From Amoebophrya sp. A120 (taxonomy: Eukaryota; Sar; Dinophyceae; Syndiniales; Amoebophryaceae): DNA of 64,000 bases. The stretch is from positions 4,809,863-4,873,862 of the forward strand of contig CAJINV010000003.1 of assembly GCA_905178155.1 (NCBI GenBank), written 5' to 3'. Shown here in pieces: positions 1 through 11,400 of the stretch (within the stretch, counting starts at the first letter, position 1; each line of letters opens with the position of its first letter). A program made the translations under genes and the position numbers. Below the pieces are notes generated by a model, which was not told the origin of the DNA, searched no databases, and saw only the letters and a list, made by a program, of their open reading frames with translations.

Positions 1-683
1 TAAATTGAGGGGGGATCAGAGCCGGACATGGATACCGGTGGGTAGTTCAATCAATAGAGCTCGAAAAGTATCGGCAGGGGACCGACCAACCAAACTAAAA
101 CTCAAAAAGAGGGTCGTCAGCGCACGGCGAAATGAAAACGAAAAAAGTACAAGTATTCGGAAAAATCAGGGGTTACTTGGAAGAATGGGTGGGCCAGACG
201 AAACTACTTCTAGGTGGGATTGATATGAGTGGACTGTGGAGCGTAACAGCGATCAGTCGGGAATCCAATTTGATTTGTCAGAATCAGAGACAGAGAGAAG
301 GAGAACCAATCGGACGTCAACCGTTTTATCATGGTAGCATGAGTAAAGGTATTTTACGTCTCCGGATGACTATAGTACTTACAGCACATTTTGACCATCT
401 TCTGTGATAACCTGCGGAACAGATTGTGATGTGTGTGTCGAAAATCGTCGTTGATCTTTTTCAGCAGCTACAGGTCCCTTTCGTCGAATTGAAAGATTGA
501 CAGGCATCTCGAAAGTTTAGCGAACAGCCAAATTATAGCCACTCACGTGCTCACTTGGACCACATGGTGCGGGTTCCAAAGGTGGTAGGTTTTGACTGTA
601 AACTTTGATCCTGTGTTCGTGGACACCCGAGTCAAGGGCATATCTCTTCTTCATTGCCGACTACATTCAATCTCGAATGGGCA
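1..683. other. No recognisable gene
   Basis: Short plus-strand ORFs here (5-223, 132-407) have no recognisable motif, and every supported gene in the window is on the minus strand. This stretch lies downstream (3') of the minus-strand gene at 684-1464. It may be intergenic DNA or an intron of a gene crossing the left edge. Confidence 0.4.
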
Positions 684-1464
684 CTAGCTCCCCATCGGAA
701 CAACGTTTCCTTCCTCCTCAACTACTGGACCTGTGGGTGCCTTTGGCGTCCCGTGCATCGCTTTTTTCGCGCTGGTAACCGGGCCCTTGTTGAGTGCCAA
801 GTCCAGCGCATCTCGTTTTACTTTGAGCCGCTCCAAAGAGCGCAGCATCTCCTTGGGTGGCGGTGGGTAGTCCCAAATGGCGAAGTACTTCGGTTTTCCC
901 CCAAAATCATTGGCGGTCTTGAAGATTCCCTTGAAGTTATCCCCAAACACGCCGTCCCCGTGTCCATCTGCTATGTCGTGCTCCAGAACGCCGGGACCCA
1001 TCGGGAAGGGTGCGTATTTCTCCGCGAGCGGGGCCGGGAGCTCCGTTACCGCCTCTACTGCTTGGCAGACCATTGGGTGCTGAGTAAAACAGGTGCGCAG
1101 AACCCCGACCATGCTATTTTCTAGTGTTTCACGTGAATCTGATGCTGATGATCATGATCATGTGCAGCCGAAACTGAAACAACTTACTACTACATCGTCG
1201 TTTGCGAAGTCGAGGCTTTCAGCCCCCACCTGGTCCAGGTTCTCGCTCGTCTTTTCTTCTTTTACAGAAAGGGAACGATAATCTATTGCAAGAGCCACGA
1301 GACGTTGAAACGAGCTAACACTGACCTGTTTCGTTTTGAACCCTTATAGAAGCTGCACGAAGATACATCAGACAGCCCAGCGTTGTAAACCCGACGACCT
1401 GACGAGTACGAACTTCAACTTGTACGGGAGCGCCGCGTACCACGATACCACCACCAGCCCACAT
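684..1464 (-). CDS. Small putative single-pass membrane protein, 3 or more exons
   Basis: The best-supported part is the last exon (about 1112-684), which ends in a clean stop and encodes a Pro-rich domain with YFAIWDYPPPPKEM followed by a basic helix. Upstream on the same strand I read a start exon from ATG at 1464 to 1326 with a hydrophobic stretch (VVGFTTLGCLMYLRAA), a GTCAGT donor, and an acceptor at 1259 opening a middle exon (GAEKTSE-like acidic text, about 1258-1180). The first junction keeps frame but its intron would be only 67 bp. The junction between the middle and last exon is not resolved: the frame is shared but two TGA codons intervene and the phases of the obvious sites do not match. 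I do not recognise the family. A small inner-membrane or ER protein is possible. Confidence 0.4.
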
Positions 1465-1779
1465 TTATTGAGAAAGTCGTAAAACCGATAGAGTGACAAG
1501 CTTAAGCACTTACGTAAGCCCCGATCTTCACAGAACAGCAGATGAAAGCTACCTGCTCTACTTTTCGTCGCCCCACAAGCTGGAATAGATGAAAGTGCCG
1601 AGCCATTTGTTCGAGGGGCCTAGTTAAGTAAATGTCAGTGTCTTCGAAGATGCTCCCCGTTTACATTCATTAGTACACGGACATGAGGCAGCACAGGTCC
1701 TCGCTTGCAGAGCAATACGTTGTCGAAATTGTACAACAATTGACGTGAGCAACAACATTCATTTAGTTGCTATTGGTTT
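1465..1779. other. Intergenic, nothing seen
   Basis: AT-richer DNA between the SDR gene (upstream on the minus strand) and the small membrane-protein gene. No ORF, repeat or promoter motif I can support. Confidence 0.4.
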
Positions 1780-2982
1780 TCAGGCCAACTTCGCAACTTG
1801 ATCGAGTTCCGCCGCAAACCACTGCGACAGTTCTTCTGTGAACATTTCAGGCACGGCCCGTTCCGAGCGATGTACTGCCGACCAAAACGAGAGTTTGCAG
1901 TTTTCGCCCGATTGCCGTCGTTGAAGTACCTCGGCAAGCACGTCAACGTGAGCCTGGCCGCACTCTTCCACGCTCTGCATACCGGTTCCCGGAACGTTCC
2001 TGCCCAAGAAATTGAGCGAGCGCGAGAAAAAGTTGTCGCCAAACGTAGAAAACATGACTCCCGTCTCGACCAATCCCGGGAACGTGCCAATCACATCCAC
2101 CGAAAGCGGACCACTCGAGCCGCTGTTTGCAGTTTGAAAAAAGGCCGCCAGCATCTGGTCGTGGGACACACCCGCGGTGGCCAGCGTTTTTGGAAACACC
2201 ATGTTTTCTTTGTACGCCGCTCGCGCTTCCTCAGTTTTGTGCTGCGTCAGCACGTGCTGCTCGAGGAAGCTGCGACGAGTGGCCGCGTCCTGTCCACCGG
2301 CGCTGTGCTTCTGGCCGGAGGCCAGGACGGAAATGACCGCGACCGGCAGCTTTTTGTCGGTCGCGCTTCGTAGCAAGTTCGCCTGGGTCAGATATCGGAG
2401 GAGCAGGTATCGACTCAGCACATCCACAAAAACTACGCGATTGAAGCCGTCGGGCGTGAGGGGATTGGCGAAGTCGGGCCAAACGCCCACCGTGAAAACC
2501 ACCAGATCGTAAGTGTCGGAAACCCCGGCCTTTGCTCCTGTTCTGCTCTCCGCCGGTTGTCCCCGTGCTGCAGCCGTACTACTAGCACCTCCAGCTCCAG
2601 CGGGAGGTACGGATTTATTGGCGGAGGTGCTTCTTGTGTCGGGATTATTTTTCCCTTGCAGGGTGTCAACGAAGGCACGGCAACCAGCAACCGTTGACAG
2701 ATCGGCCGCCCAGTGTTCGCACAGACACGAAGCGTTTATCTGTTTCATAGCTGTCTGAATGGCAGTGCCAGCTATGCGATCCCGTCCGACTATATCCACG
2801 CGACCGCAGCCGCGCTTGGCCAGCTCCAAGGCGATGCCACTGCCGATTCCCTTCGTGCCACCGACGACCAATGCCCTTCGATTTTGGAAAAGCGGCACCG
2901 TTGTTGTCGGGTTCTCCCGAACTGATGCTGCAACGCGCGATATTTCGGGCCCTAACGCGAACGAGTCCAAAAGAAAATTCAT
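1780..2982 (-). CDS. Short-chain dehydrogenase/reductase-like protein, single exon
   Basis: 400 aa from an ATG at 2982. Residues about 35-60 hold a Rossmann dinucleotide-binding motif of the SDR type (ALVVGGTKGIGSGIALELAK, the TGxxxGxG pattern). A beta-strand YDLVVFTVG occupies the position of the NNAG motif and VAVISVLASG that of the catalytic-serine strand. VIGTFPGLVETG resembles the PG motif after the active-site helix. The protein therefore probably binds NAD(P)(H) and acts as an oxidoreductase; the substrate cannot be read. Two oddities: an Ala/Gly/Ser-rich insert of about 40 residues (near residues 110-155) and no clean YxxxK catalytic pair after the serine, so activity is uncertain. 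Length exceeds the usual 250-300 aa. No intron is needed. Confidence 0.75.
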   Translation of the reverse strand: MNFLLDSFALGPEISRVAASVRENPTTTVPLFQNRRALVVGGTKGIGSGIALELAKRGCGRVDIVGRDRIAGTAIQTAMKQINASCLCEHWAADLSTVAGCRAFVDTLQGKNNPDTRSTSANKSVPPAGAGGASSTAAARGQPAESRTGAKAGVSDTYDLVVFTVGVWPDFANPLTPDGFNRVVFVDVLSRYLLLRYLTQANLLRSATDKKLPVAVISVLASGQKHSAGGQDAATRRSFLEQHVLTQHKTEEARAAYKENMVFPKTLATAGVSHDQMLAAFFQTANSGSSGPLSVDVIGTFPGLVETGVMFSTFGDNFFSRSLNFLGRNVPGTGMQSVEECGQAHVDVLAEVLQRRQSGENCKLSFWSAVHRSERAVPEMFTEELSQWFAAELDQVAKLA

Positions 2983-3521
2983 TTTCGCAAGCTACACCTG
3001 AACTCCAACTCTCGTAAGGTCAAACTCAAATACACAGTCGTGCTATTACACGTCAAATAATCGAAGGGAAAGCGTCGTCTGATCAACAAGAGGCGTACGC
3101 GTACTATCCGGAAACGTAAATTGAATCGCGTGTGAGTGTGAAGATCCTGACGCATGGCATTTCCACAAGTGCATCATGGAAAGACAATGATCTCGATCGT
3201 CGTACGTGGAAGCCGAAGCCTTTCTTTCAGCCAAGACCCGGAACAATTACTTTTCACCGTGCAAAATTATTTCGTGTAGTTTTGGTTTGTTTGCGTGTGC
3301 GATCGTTTCATCGCGGTAATGATCGAAGTGCGCCTTATTTTATTCTGTGCATCTACGTAGATAATTATCGAGTCCTTGCGCGCTCATTTCATGTGTTCAC
3401 TCCTCACTTATGCGTATTTGTCACGCCCAATCCACTTGCGTGAAGTTCAAGTTCAGTTCTCATAAACTTCTACAGTGGAGGTGACGATGTACACGACCCA
3501 GACACCAGGATCGGTTATCTA
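2983..3521. other. Intergenic, nothing seen
   Basis: About 540 bp between the stop of the hydrolase gene and the start of the SDR gene. AT-rich, no supported ORF. It should contain the 3' processing signal of the hydrolase gene and the 5' leader of the SDR gene, but I cannot point to them. Confidence 0.4.
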
Positions 3522-6500
3522 TCAATCAAATTCTTCTGACAAAACCCTTCGAATGATCTCGGTCATCTCCGGTCCGCACCGCAAAACAACCGCCGTCGCG
3601 TGGCCTCCGGAGTGCCACTCCAGCAGGGCCTTGCGAGATGCGGCCTTCAACGTGGCGTACAGCGTGCGCACCGACTCCATGGGGACGAACTCGTCGTCCT
3701 TGCAGCCCACCACCAGTCCGGAGAGCCGGCTGTGGTCAATCTGACTGTGCAGGTACCCGATCCAGGTATCGATGTTCTGGTGGTGCCGCAAAAATCGCCG
3801 GAAAACCGCAGCCGCACGCATCGGAGTTTCGATCGCCGAGCTTGTAATCGGCTTGCCGCCGTAAGTGGGGACCTTAGCCTTCTTGGACGTAGTCGACGTA
3901 TTCGCATTCATTTTCGCTTTATTGGTACTACTAGAAGGCGCAGACGACCCCGTTCTTGGGGACGAGGATGTAGTCGCGGCAACAGATGCGGACGACCCCT
4001 CGTCGGCTTTTTTTCCAGCAGGAGTGCCGGCCTTATTTTTGTCATCCCGACCGGAACTGTCTTCGTCACCTGCCGAACGGATCTCGCCCGGCGTGACCGG
4101 ATTGCGACGTTGCGCGCGTACCTGCGACATGTCCACCTTGGCTTGGTCGGCCAGCAGGGCATCAAAGTTGATCTCCTGCCGAATCCGCCCGTCCACGAGA
4201 ACCGTGGGTGCGTGAGGGCCGCAGTAGCTGCCGATGCGTACCTCCACCCAGGGGTCCACGATCAGCAACACAAAGGCCGCGGCGAGTGCGCACCCTCCAC
4301 CGAGAGAGAAGCCTGTGAAAGTGACTCGAGGTGGCCGCGTGAAGCTCGGGTACAGCGAATCTACTTCGTTCAACCCGTTTGATGCTGCTTGTTCACTGTG
4401 AGAACCGTTATTTCTGATGTTTTCCGCTTCAGGCGCATCTTGTTCATCCGAGCCGCTGTTTTTCTTGGCAGTGGTCGCGAAGCTGGGGCGCCACACGTTG
4501 GAAAGGTTTCGCGGGCCCCCGCGTAGCCGGGAGGACGGCTCGAACTTCGTAGATGACTGATGTGCCGTGTTGCTTTTTTGTTTTTCCTTATTCTTTTCCC
4601 TCATCTTCATCTTCGCCTGCTGTGCTGCGTCGTCGTCTTCCTTATCTTTAGCGGCGTTGGCGGCGACGATGATTTTTTGATAGTCGTTGGGGTCGATCGT
4701 GAGAAATTTGCGAAACATTGGGGAGTTGAGAAACGTGTAGGTGAGCGAAACCGCCTCAACGGTCAGCCCGGTGGTCAAATAACACACGTGCTCCACGGTG
4801 CGGCAGTAGTGTCGCACCATCTTTGGAGTTCGCCGGATCCCGTGCATCGGCGCGAGGGTGATCATGACAATAGTGTCCTGGTTCGCGGTCTTGTACGCCG
4901 TTGCGAGCCGGTAGGACTCATTCATCGTCATCTCTCCGGTGAACGGCAAGATGACGACCAGATTTTTTAACGCAGCCACCGAACGCGCCGCAGCGGACTC
5001 ATCTACTGGTCCTGCCTCCCGCGGCGGCGCTGCGGACGAAGACGAACCCCCCGCCGCGCCGCCGGGTCCTGCTCTATCTGTTCTGTTCTTAGTCGTGCCG
5101 CTGGAACCACTGGAAAGAAGAGATGGCTGCACAGCGCCGACGACGGGGTTAATTCCGTCACCGCTATCATCTTTTTGGATCCTTATGCCCTTCTCAGCCT
5201 CGCTCGACCGTTTACTCCTTCTCTCCCGTCTGTCCTTTGGTGCGATTCCCGAGAGGGTCGACATCACGGAGTCCTTAGAGCGAGCAGGATCTGCCTCCGG
5301 GCTGCTGCTGTGGTCGTCTCCCGCGCCGTCAGTCTTGGTCAGGTCCACGACCCCGGCGAAGTTCCGCCACTTTCGCGCGGTCCGTCGGTTCATCGTCTCC
5401 GACTGGATTTCGCTTTCGTGCTCCGGACTCACAGCCAGTGGCTCCTGCAACAGATCCTCATTCACGCTGTCCGTGCCGGAACTGCTGCCTCCCGGTGGCG
5501 GCCGCGGAATGTCCCGAATCCACTTCACGAGCAAGAAATACCCGCGCTGGCACTCGTCCGGCAGGAACTCCGCAATGGGACTGGTGTACTCGTACTCCGA
5601 CACTTCGAATTCAGCACCGTACCTTGTTTCGAGGACCGTTTTGCTACTCTTCACTGGGCCGCCTGGAGCCGCGGCGGCCCTCGAGTTCTGCCTTGAAGTC
5701 GCGCCTTGATGTGGAAGGGGAGGCGTAGAAGTTGCGGTTCCCTCTTTGCCGGTTCTTGCACCACTAGTCTCGTTCGTTTTCGTATGACTTCCACCGACTG
5801 ATTCATTGACAGACGCGCTTGCTGTCGCGCCGGCTTCGTCTCCACCTCCAGCTTCGGGCAGCGGCGAGGAAGGTTTCTGTTGCTCGGGAAATACCCACTC
5901 GATGAAGTCAGATTTTCGCCGCCGCACCTCTTTCAGCAGAAAAATATCCTCGGTCGACCACGTGCCGGGCCAGTCCGCGGAGAAATCAAAATTGAAGGGA
6001 GGCCGAAACTCCGGGTCCAGGTACACCAAAGGCTTATTCTCCGGATCGCGTTTGGCGGCGGGCACTTCTCGGTGGCATCCCCAACCAGCCCAGTAAATGG
6101 CGTCCAACGGGCAAGATTGCCACGGAGAGAATTGATACGAGCCATTGGTACTGCTCTTACTGTCACTCGTCGACGCTTCATCGTAATCCTGGAGTCTCCT
6201 CCAGGATAGCAAATCCTGGCCGAGTTGTAGAGACGTAGCAGTGCTCTCCTTACTTGATGTCCCTTTGGCCACGAATTCAGGAACCGCGACACGACCGGGT
6301 TCATCTTCATCTAGGGGATCCTTTGTGATTTCCTCGGCGCTTTCCTCTATCCTTTGCGTCGCAGTCCGTTCTTCATCCTGGAAATCTGATAAATTGCAGA
6401 AGTCGTCCATTTTCATTGTCGGTTGTTCTTCTCTGCCAGCAGTTGCTGACATTAACAGCTCTCCTTGAAGATGCCCCCTCTCGTCCTCGCCGCTCGCGTC

Positions 6501-7205
6501 GGTACTACCGGTAATATTTGCGAGGGCCAAGAACGCCTCGCTCCCTCGTTGGAGTCGGCGCCGCGTCTGCAAAAACAGCTCGACCTTGGCAACCTCGTTG
6601 TTGCACGCATATTGCTCTGCCCAGACCGTCCGCAACAGCAGCGCACGCTGGGCGTGAAAGTTGAGCAAAATCATCATCCTCTGCACTTTCTCCAGGTCCC
6701 CCCATCCCTCGTCGAAAAACTGGTCCCCGCGGAGAAACTGCTGCGCGTGCGCGAACAGAGCGTCCATCGCCCCTAACGTGGAACTGTCCAGCCATTTCTC
6801 GATCCAGAAATTGTCGCGCTGGATGTATGACAGCCGGTCCTCTTTGTGCCGCTCGTCCTCCCGCTCGCCCGGAGCGAGGGCCGTCACACTCCTAGTACTG
6901 AATGCCCTCCGGTCACTTGCCGTAGCCCGGTACACCGCGTCGGCATCGGACGAACCGACCGTGCGCTGCCATTGGTTCTCGTCCGCGGCCCGTTCTTTTT
7001 GGCTAAAATTGTAGTCCTTATTCAGTCTTCTGCTCAACTCGCGATGGTCCCGCGGGTGCTTGCGCCCCCCGGCCGCGACCTCCTTGCGGAGTCGCAGCAG
7101 ACCCTTGGTAGTCGTGCCGGAAGAACTGCCCTTAGTACCGCCCGACGAGGGTTGCCCACTCTTGTCTCGGACTTTTGTTTCGCTTTCCTCTCCGTCGCGA
7201 CTCAT
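3522..7205 (-). CDS. ABHD18-like (DUF2048) alpha/beta hydrolase with large low-complexity inserts
   Basis: 1227 aa from ATG at 7205, single exon. An N-terminal block (residues about 115-230, containing WLDSSTLGAMDALF and FFDEGWGDLEKVQRM) resembles the start of ABHD18, where a short helix precedes the hydrolase core. The core is split by Ser/Glu/Lys-rich inserts: a strand-helix block near 760-850 (NLVVILPFTGEM), the nucleophile elbow GFSLGGG with Ser near 967, an Asp in VVGCKDDEFVP near 1170, and a His in WHSGGHAT near 1202. Order and spacing of the C-terminal Asp and His match the ABHD18 pattern, so the Ser-Asp-His triad looks intact. Human ABHD18 is about 400-460 aa; here the same elements are spread over three times that length. 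Substrate is not readable from sequence. The family call is from memory of the motif order. Confidence 0.7.
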   Translation of the reverse strand: MSRDGEESETKVRDKSGQPSSGGTKGSSSGTTTKGLLRLRKEVAAGGRKHPRDHRELSRRLNKDYNFSQKERAADENQWQRTVGSSDADAVYRATASDRRAFSTRSVTALAPGEREDERHKEDRLSYIQRDNFWIEKWLDSSTLGAMDALFAHAQQFLRGDQFFDEGWGDLEKVQRMMILLNFHAQRALLLRTVWAEQYACNNEVAKVELFLQTRRRLQRGSEAFLALANITGSTDASGEDERGHLQGELLMSATAGREEQPTMKMDDFCNLSDFQDEERTATQRIEESAEEITKDPLDEDEPGRVAVPEFVAKGTSSKESTATSLQLGQDLLSWRRLQDYDEASTSDSKSSTNGSYQFSPWQSCPLDAIYWAGWGCHREVPAAKRDPENKPLVYLDPEFRPPFNFDFSADWPGTWSTEDIFLLKEVRRRKSDFIEWVFPEQQKPSSPLPEAGGGDEAGATASASVNESVGGSHTKTNETSGARTGKEGTATSTPPLPHQGATSRQNSRAAAAPGGPVKSSKTVLETRYGAEFEVSEYEYTSPIAEFLPDECQRGYFLLVKWIRDIPRPPPGGSSSGTDSVNEDLLQEPLAVSPEHESEIQSETMNRRTARKWRNFAGVVDLTKTDGAGDDHSSSPEADPARSKDSVMSTLSGIAPKDRRERRSKRSSEAEKGIRIQKDDSGDGINPVVGAVQPSLLSSGSSGTTKNRTDRAGPGGAAGGSSSSAAPPREAGPVDESAAARSVAALKNLVVILPFTGEMTMNESYRLATAYKTANQDTIVMITLAPMHGIRRTPKMVRHYCRTVEHVCYLTTGLTVEAVSLTYTFLNSPMFRKFLTIDPNDYQKIIVAANAAKDKEDDDAAQQAKMKMREKNKEKQKSNTAHQSSTKFEPSSRLRGGPRNLSNVWRPSFATTAKKNSGSDEQDAPEAENIRNNGSHSEQAASNGLNEVDSLYPSFTRPPRVTFTGFSLGGGCALAAAFVLLIVDPWVEVRIGSYCGPHAPTVLVDGRIRQEINFDALLADQAKVDMSQVRAQRRNPVTPGEIRSAGDEDSSGRDDKNKAGTPAGKKADEGSSASVAATTSSSPRTGSSAPSSSTNKAKMNANTSTTSKKAKVPTYGGKPITSSAIETPMRAAAVFRRFLRHHQNIDTWIGYLHSQIDHSRLSGLVVGCKDDEFVPMESVRTLYATLKAASRKALLEWHSGGHATAVVLRCGPEMTEIIRRVLSEEFD

Positions 7206-8443
7206 CTGATCGAGGATGGCAGCCTCGTTCTACCTCTATAATTGTTAGCAGAGGTGGAACTACTTAGCCCATTAGAAGTCGGACCGGGCTTCGAGTTCGA
7301 TGAAAACACCAAGACTTCTATCTAATATGCGATGCTGTTCTCAGCACAGCTCGCAATTTACTTCTGCCAAAAGGTAAACGTAAAGGTTTATTGGTTGATA
7401 CAAATGAGATCAAAACACTGCCTAGTATGCGAATGGGGGTGTAATGTTACTTGAGTTCCTGGAAAAACAGTGCGAAGCGATCTTTCAAGTGCAGGGACTC
7501 CTGATTCATTCTCCTAATCTGCACGACCATCAGCACATAGAAGACAGACAGAAGCCGAAAATTTCTTTAACAAAACCGAGCCGCGTATACATAGCACACG
7601 AGATACCACGCTTTGCACGACCACAACCGAATGAAATTCGTTCATCTTCTTACCGAATTCACGTTCTTTGATAAGGCATGAGCCGATCAAAGACCTTCAT
7701 ACGATACCGAACTATGTTTGATACCGAGAATAGTGAGATGACACCGACAGCGTCACAATGGGTGAAACACGGCGTGGTCTTGTTCAGGTGTTGTGAAGAC
7801 GATTCTACGGGCGTGAAAAGAAACCGCCCCTTCGTGTCTGTGGTCGTTTTAATTGACTGTGTGTTTATCAGATTCACTTTCGCAATGCATTTTTTACCTT
7901 TCGCAGACAAGATAACCATTTTCATTTTTCCATGGGTTTCTCCCGTCATGGAGTACCTGCATGGATGGTTGGAATTCATGAGGCCTTTCTTGGATGTAGA
8001 AATTGAAATTTGTTCAACGATAAAATACAGGACTTCAGCTTGTTACTTTTCTTGGATCAAAAATTGCAACCACGCAAAGAAACGAAAGAGGACAGACATT
8101 GATTGGCTTACATACAACCTCGTCGTCCTCTCCTCAGGCTTGTCAGAGGGAAAAAAAATAGAATAAACTGATCTGCTCAACCACATGTGCATTTCTTCAA
8201 AACTGGTCCTGGATGCGGGCCACGATATACACATCGAGCACCTGAAGCCTACTTCTTGAAAATGTGACCCAGATAGTAGATTTGCAGTTTTCATTATCAT
8301 TGTACAAAAAAAAGAGAACTAGACGATCACTCATAGCATTTTCTTTCGTGTGTACAGAGAGCGTAAGGGTAAGCGAAACAGTGTGGGTTTTCGTTGCTGC
8401 CGCTACGCACTCCTGATTACAATTGTGAAAATTTGCATTGTTT
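7206..8443. other. Intergenic, nothing convincing
   Basis: About 1.2 kb of AT-rich DNA between two minus-strand genes. A plus-strand ORF at 7678-8166 (162 codons) has no motif, ordinary intergenic composition and the wrong strand for the array, so I do not call it. Confidence 0.45.
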
Positions 8444-11400
8444 TTAGCCGATGAGCTGCTTCTGCAGCTGCTTTTTACCTTGCGTTTTGTGGTCGTAGTC
8501 GCAAAGGTGCGTGTTGTCATCATCCACGTCGCCACCGTACCGGTGCTTGGAGCAAAACAGCCCGCCGCAGGGACAGGAAAATCCGGTTAGTCCCACCCGT
8601 TTGTTGCACACCCGACACCGGTTTTTTTTCGGTGGGTCGGGCTTTTTTGCCTCCGGCCTTTCGACCTCCATCGGCACCGGAGGTGGTGGCAAAGGTGGAG
8701 CGACACTTGCCGCAGCCGCTGACGACGGAGCCGGCGGGCCGGTACTTGTCTCGCTAACGTCTTCCGTAGTTGGCTTTTCGGTTCTAGTTCCACCGGCTCC
8801 ATTTTCCGCAGCGGTCGCACCCTCACGCTCACCGTTGGAAGAAGACGCGACTGGTTTCAAAAAGACGATTGAGTTTACTGTCTGCTCGTTGCCATCGCTG
8901 GAGCGTGTTTTGAGCTGGCAAAGAGTGGCGGTACCATTTACGGACGGAGGGCTGCTGCACAGATTTTGTCCACTGGCCGACAAACTCGATCCTGCTTGCT
9001 CTGTTGATGGTTGCTCCGCCATTGAGCTATCTTCCTGCAGTGGCTGCGTCGAAGCACCGGCTGTGGATGAAGAGGACCCACGACCCGTGCTGTCGGCACC
9101 ACCCGTCACAAAAGCTGCTGGTTCCATCGGTGGTTCGAGCTGCACGGTGAAAATGACGTGAACCTGGTCCCGTGCGTACTGCCACGCGCGCTGCTCCATG
9201 TCCTGCGTCCAGACGGCGGTGGGGGAAAACAAATTGTCCATCGAGTTTTGCGGTGAGGGCTGCTGCTCCTCCACCATAATCACCGTGTGGGGATTCCAAT
9301 CTACGTGCCGCATGGCGGCGAAGGGCACGTTCTTCAGCCCCCTTGTGATTTGCAGATCGCGGGGGTCGATCCCCGTAGGCGCTTTCGGTTCCTTTTTACT
9401 CTGCTTTCTCCGCTGCCGCCGGAGCGCGCGGATCGCATCCTCCTGGGCGAGGCGAATGCGCGTATCGTCGACCATCGCATCTAAATCCCCGTAGTGGTCC
9501 CTCTCCCCTTCGTTTTCTATGTCCAACATGTCGACGTCGGGAGTACTGGAAGAATTGGACTGCGTTTCCTCGTGGGCTAAATTGTCGTCTTGCGTGGCTG
9601 CCGTCGGCTTTGCTTCGTCAACAGCACCAACGGGCATCGTGCTCGAAGATGAAGATGCGGCCCCACTGTTTCGAGGAAAATCCTCAGGTAAATCAGATCG
9701 CTTCGCCGCATGCATGATGTTCTGTGTGTGGTAGCGGATGTTCATTTTTTCGTTCGCGTTTGCTTTCGCAAGAACACTCTCCTTTGCTGTTTGGGTAGTT
9801 TCCGCACCTCCAGCAGAAGACTGCAGCCCACTGTCGTTCTGATTTCCCATAATATTCCCGGTTCTGTGGTTTCCCGAGAGGCCGAACGCGTCCTTGGTGT
9901 GCCGCCGGCGGTCGTACAAAATCTGGTCAAGGGAGCCGCTCTCAGTAAGGCTTTGCTGGTCTACATCTACTTCTGCGGCGTTCTGCTCTACAGTTGAAGC
10001 CGCTGCGTCTCCGGTGCAAGGCCGCGAGTCACTAATCGTGGCTTGCGGTGGCCCCGCGTTTTCTGCGGAAAGAAGGCAAGGGAAGGCCTCGGCAGCGGAT
10101 TTCATCTCCGGTGCGGAACAATCGGTATCCTCCCCTGGCGTCGGACTAGCGTCTGTACTCGATGCTGCACGCACATTTTGCATCGGGTAGTGCGGACTGG
10201 GCGGGGGGCGAATATCCTGTGCAGAAATATCGCACTCGTACCAATTGCAACTATGCATGACGAATCTTGTCCTTAAGGTAAAACAGCATGACAAAGTCCA
10301 GCTCTCATGCTGTAATGCATTTATACGAATACGATACTTTTGCACAGGATACGGAACCGGCAAGGGCAATGCAGGACACGGCGCAGGCTTCGCCGTCGGA
10401 GCCTCCGCAAGGACAGCGGCCGTCGTAGTCGTCCCGGTAATTCCTTCACCGCTGCACACCAGTGTTGTGGTGCTCTCGCTAGGCCCACTCAACGAAACGG
10501 GCGCGGGCGGGAACACCCATCGCATGCCGCCGGAGTGCTGCCAGTCAAGCCGCATCAACTGTACTTCAAAGTGCTCAATGCGAAGCATGTCGATGGCGCT
10601 TTCGATCGATGCGCTTCCAAGAGCGTCGTACTTGACCGCGCGGCTCAGTTGGATTTCAAGTTCTGGGTTGCGCATGGCCTCGTACGTTCCGTCAGAAGCC
10701 TTCAAAGCCACTGGCGCGTACAGATACTGCAAGATACCGCCGGTCAGGCCAACGACGCGACGAGGCGCAGTGGGGTCCGTGGTCTCACTAGTAGTTGCCG
10801 CGCCCCGGCCAGTTGTATCGGTGGTCGACGAACCTGGAACATCCGCATTTGGCGCCGGCGCGAGCAGTGTCGTCGGCTTGGCTAAGTCCGCTGGATTGAA
10901 AGACGCCCCGTACTTTGTGCGCAGGGTCTGAGCTAATTGCCTCCCCAAGCCCTGCCCCGCGCCTTCTGTCAGAAAGTGCAATACACGACTCTGCAGGTTG
11001 TCGAACGTCTCATGTAGCCCTAAGAGCGGCATGCGAATTAGCACCCCGGGAACCAGATCGAACAAAACTGTTACCGTTCGCCTTTCGTTTTTGGGCGCGC
11101 GAAAATTCAGCGTGATAGCCTCCCCAGGAATTTTCAACAGCTTTGGTGCCAACGAGAGGTCTAGAATGTCCATGTCGCCGAGATTCAGTTTTGACCTTTT
11201 TGCCGTCTGTGGCTTCTTCGTTTGTTCCCGAGTCGTGACAGTCTGCAGCGCGGAAGTTTCCACTGCTGCAGCATTACACGCGGAGCTCGCAGCTCCCGTG
11301 AGGCGCAGCACTTCTTCCTTCACTTCTTCGTGCCTTTTTGCGGTTTTCACCAGATCACGCTTTAAAGAGTGCAAGTTCCGCTCCACTTCTGCTTTCAGTG

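Noticed and set aside
7678-8166. Plus-strand ORF of 162 codons in intergenic DNA
   Set aside because: No motif, AT-rich composition, wrong strand for the array, no neighbouring exons.
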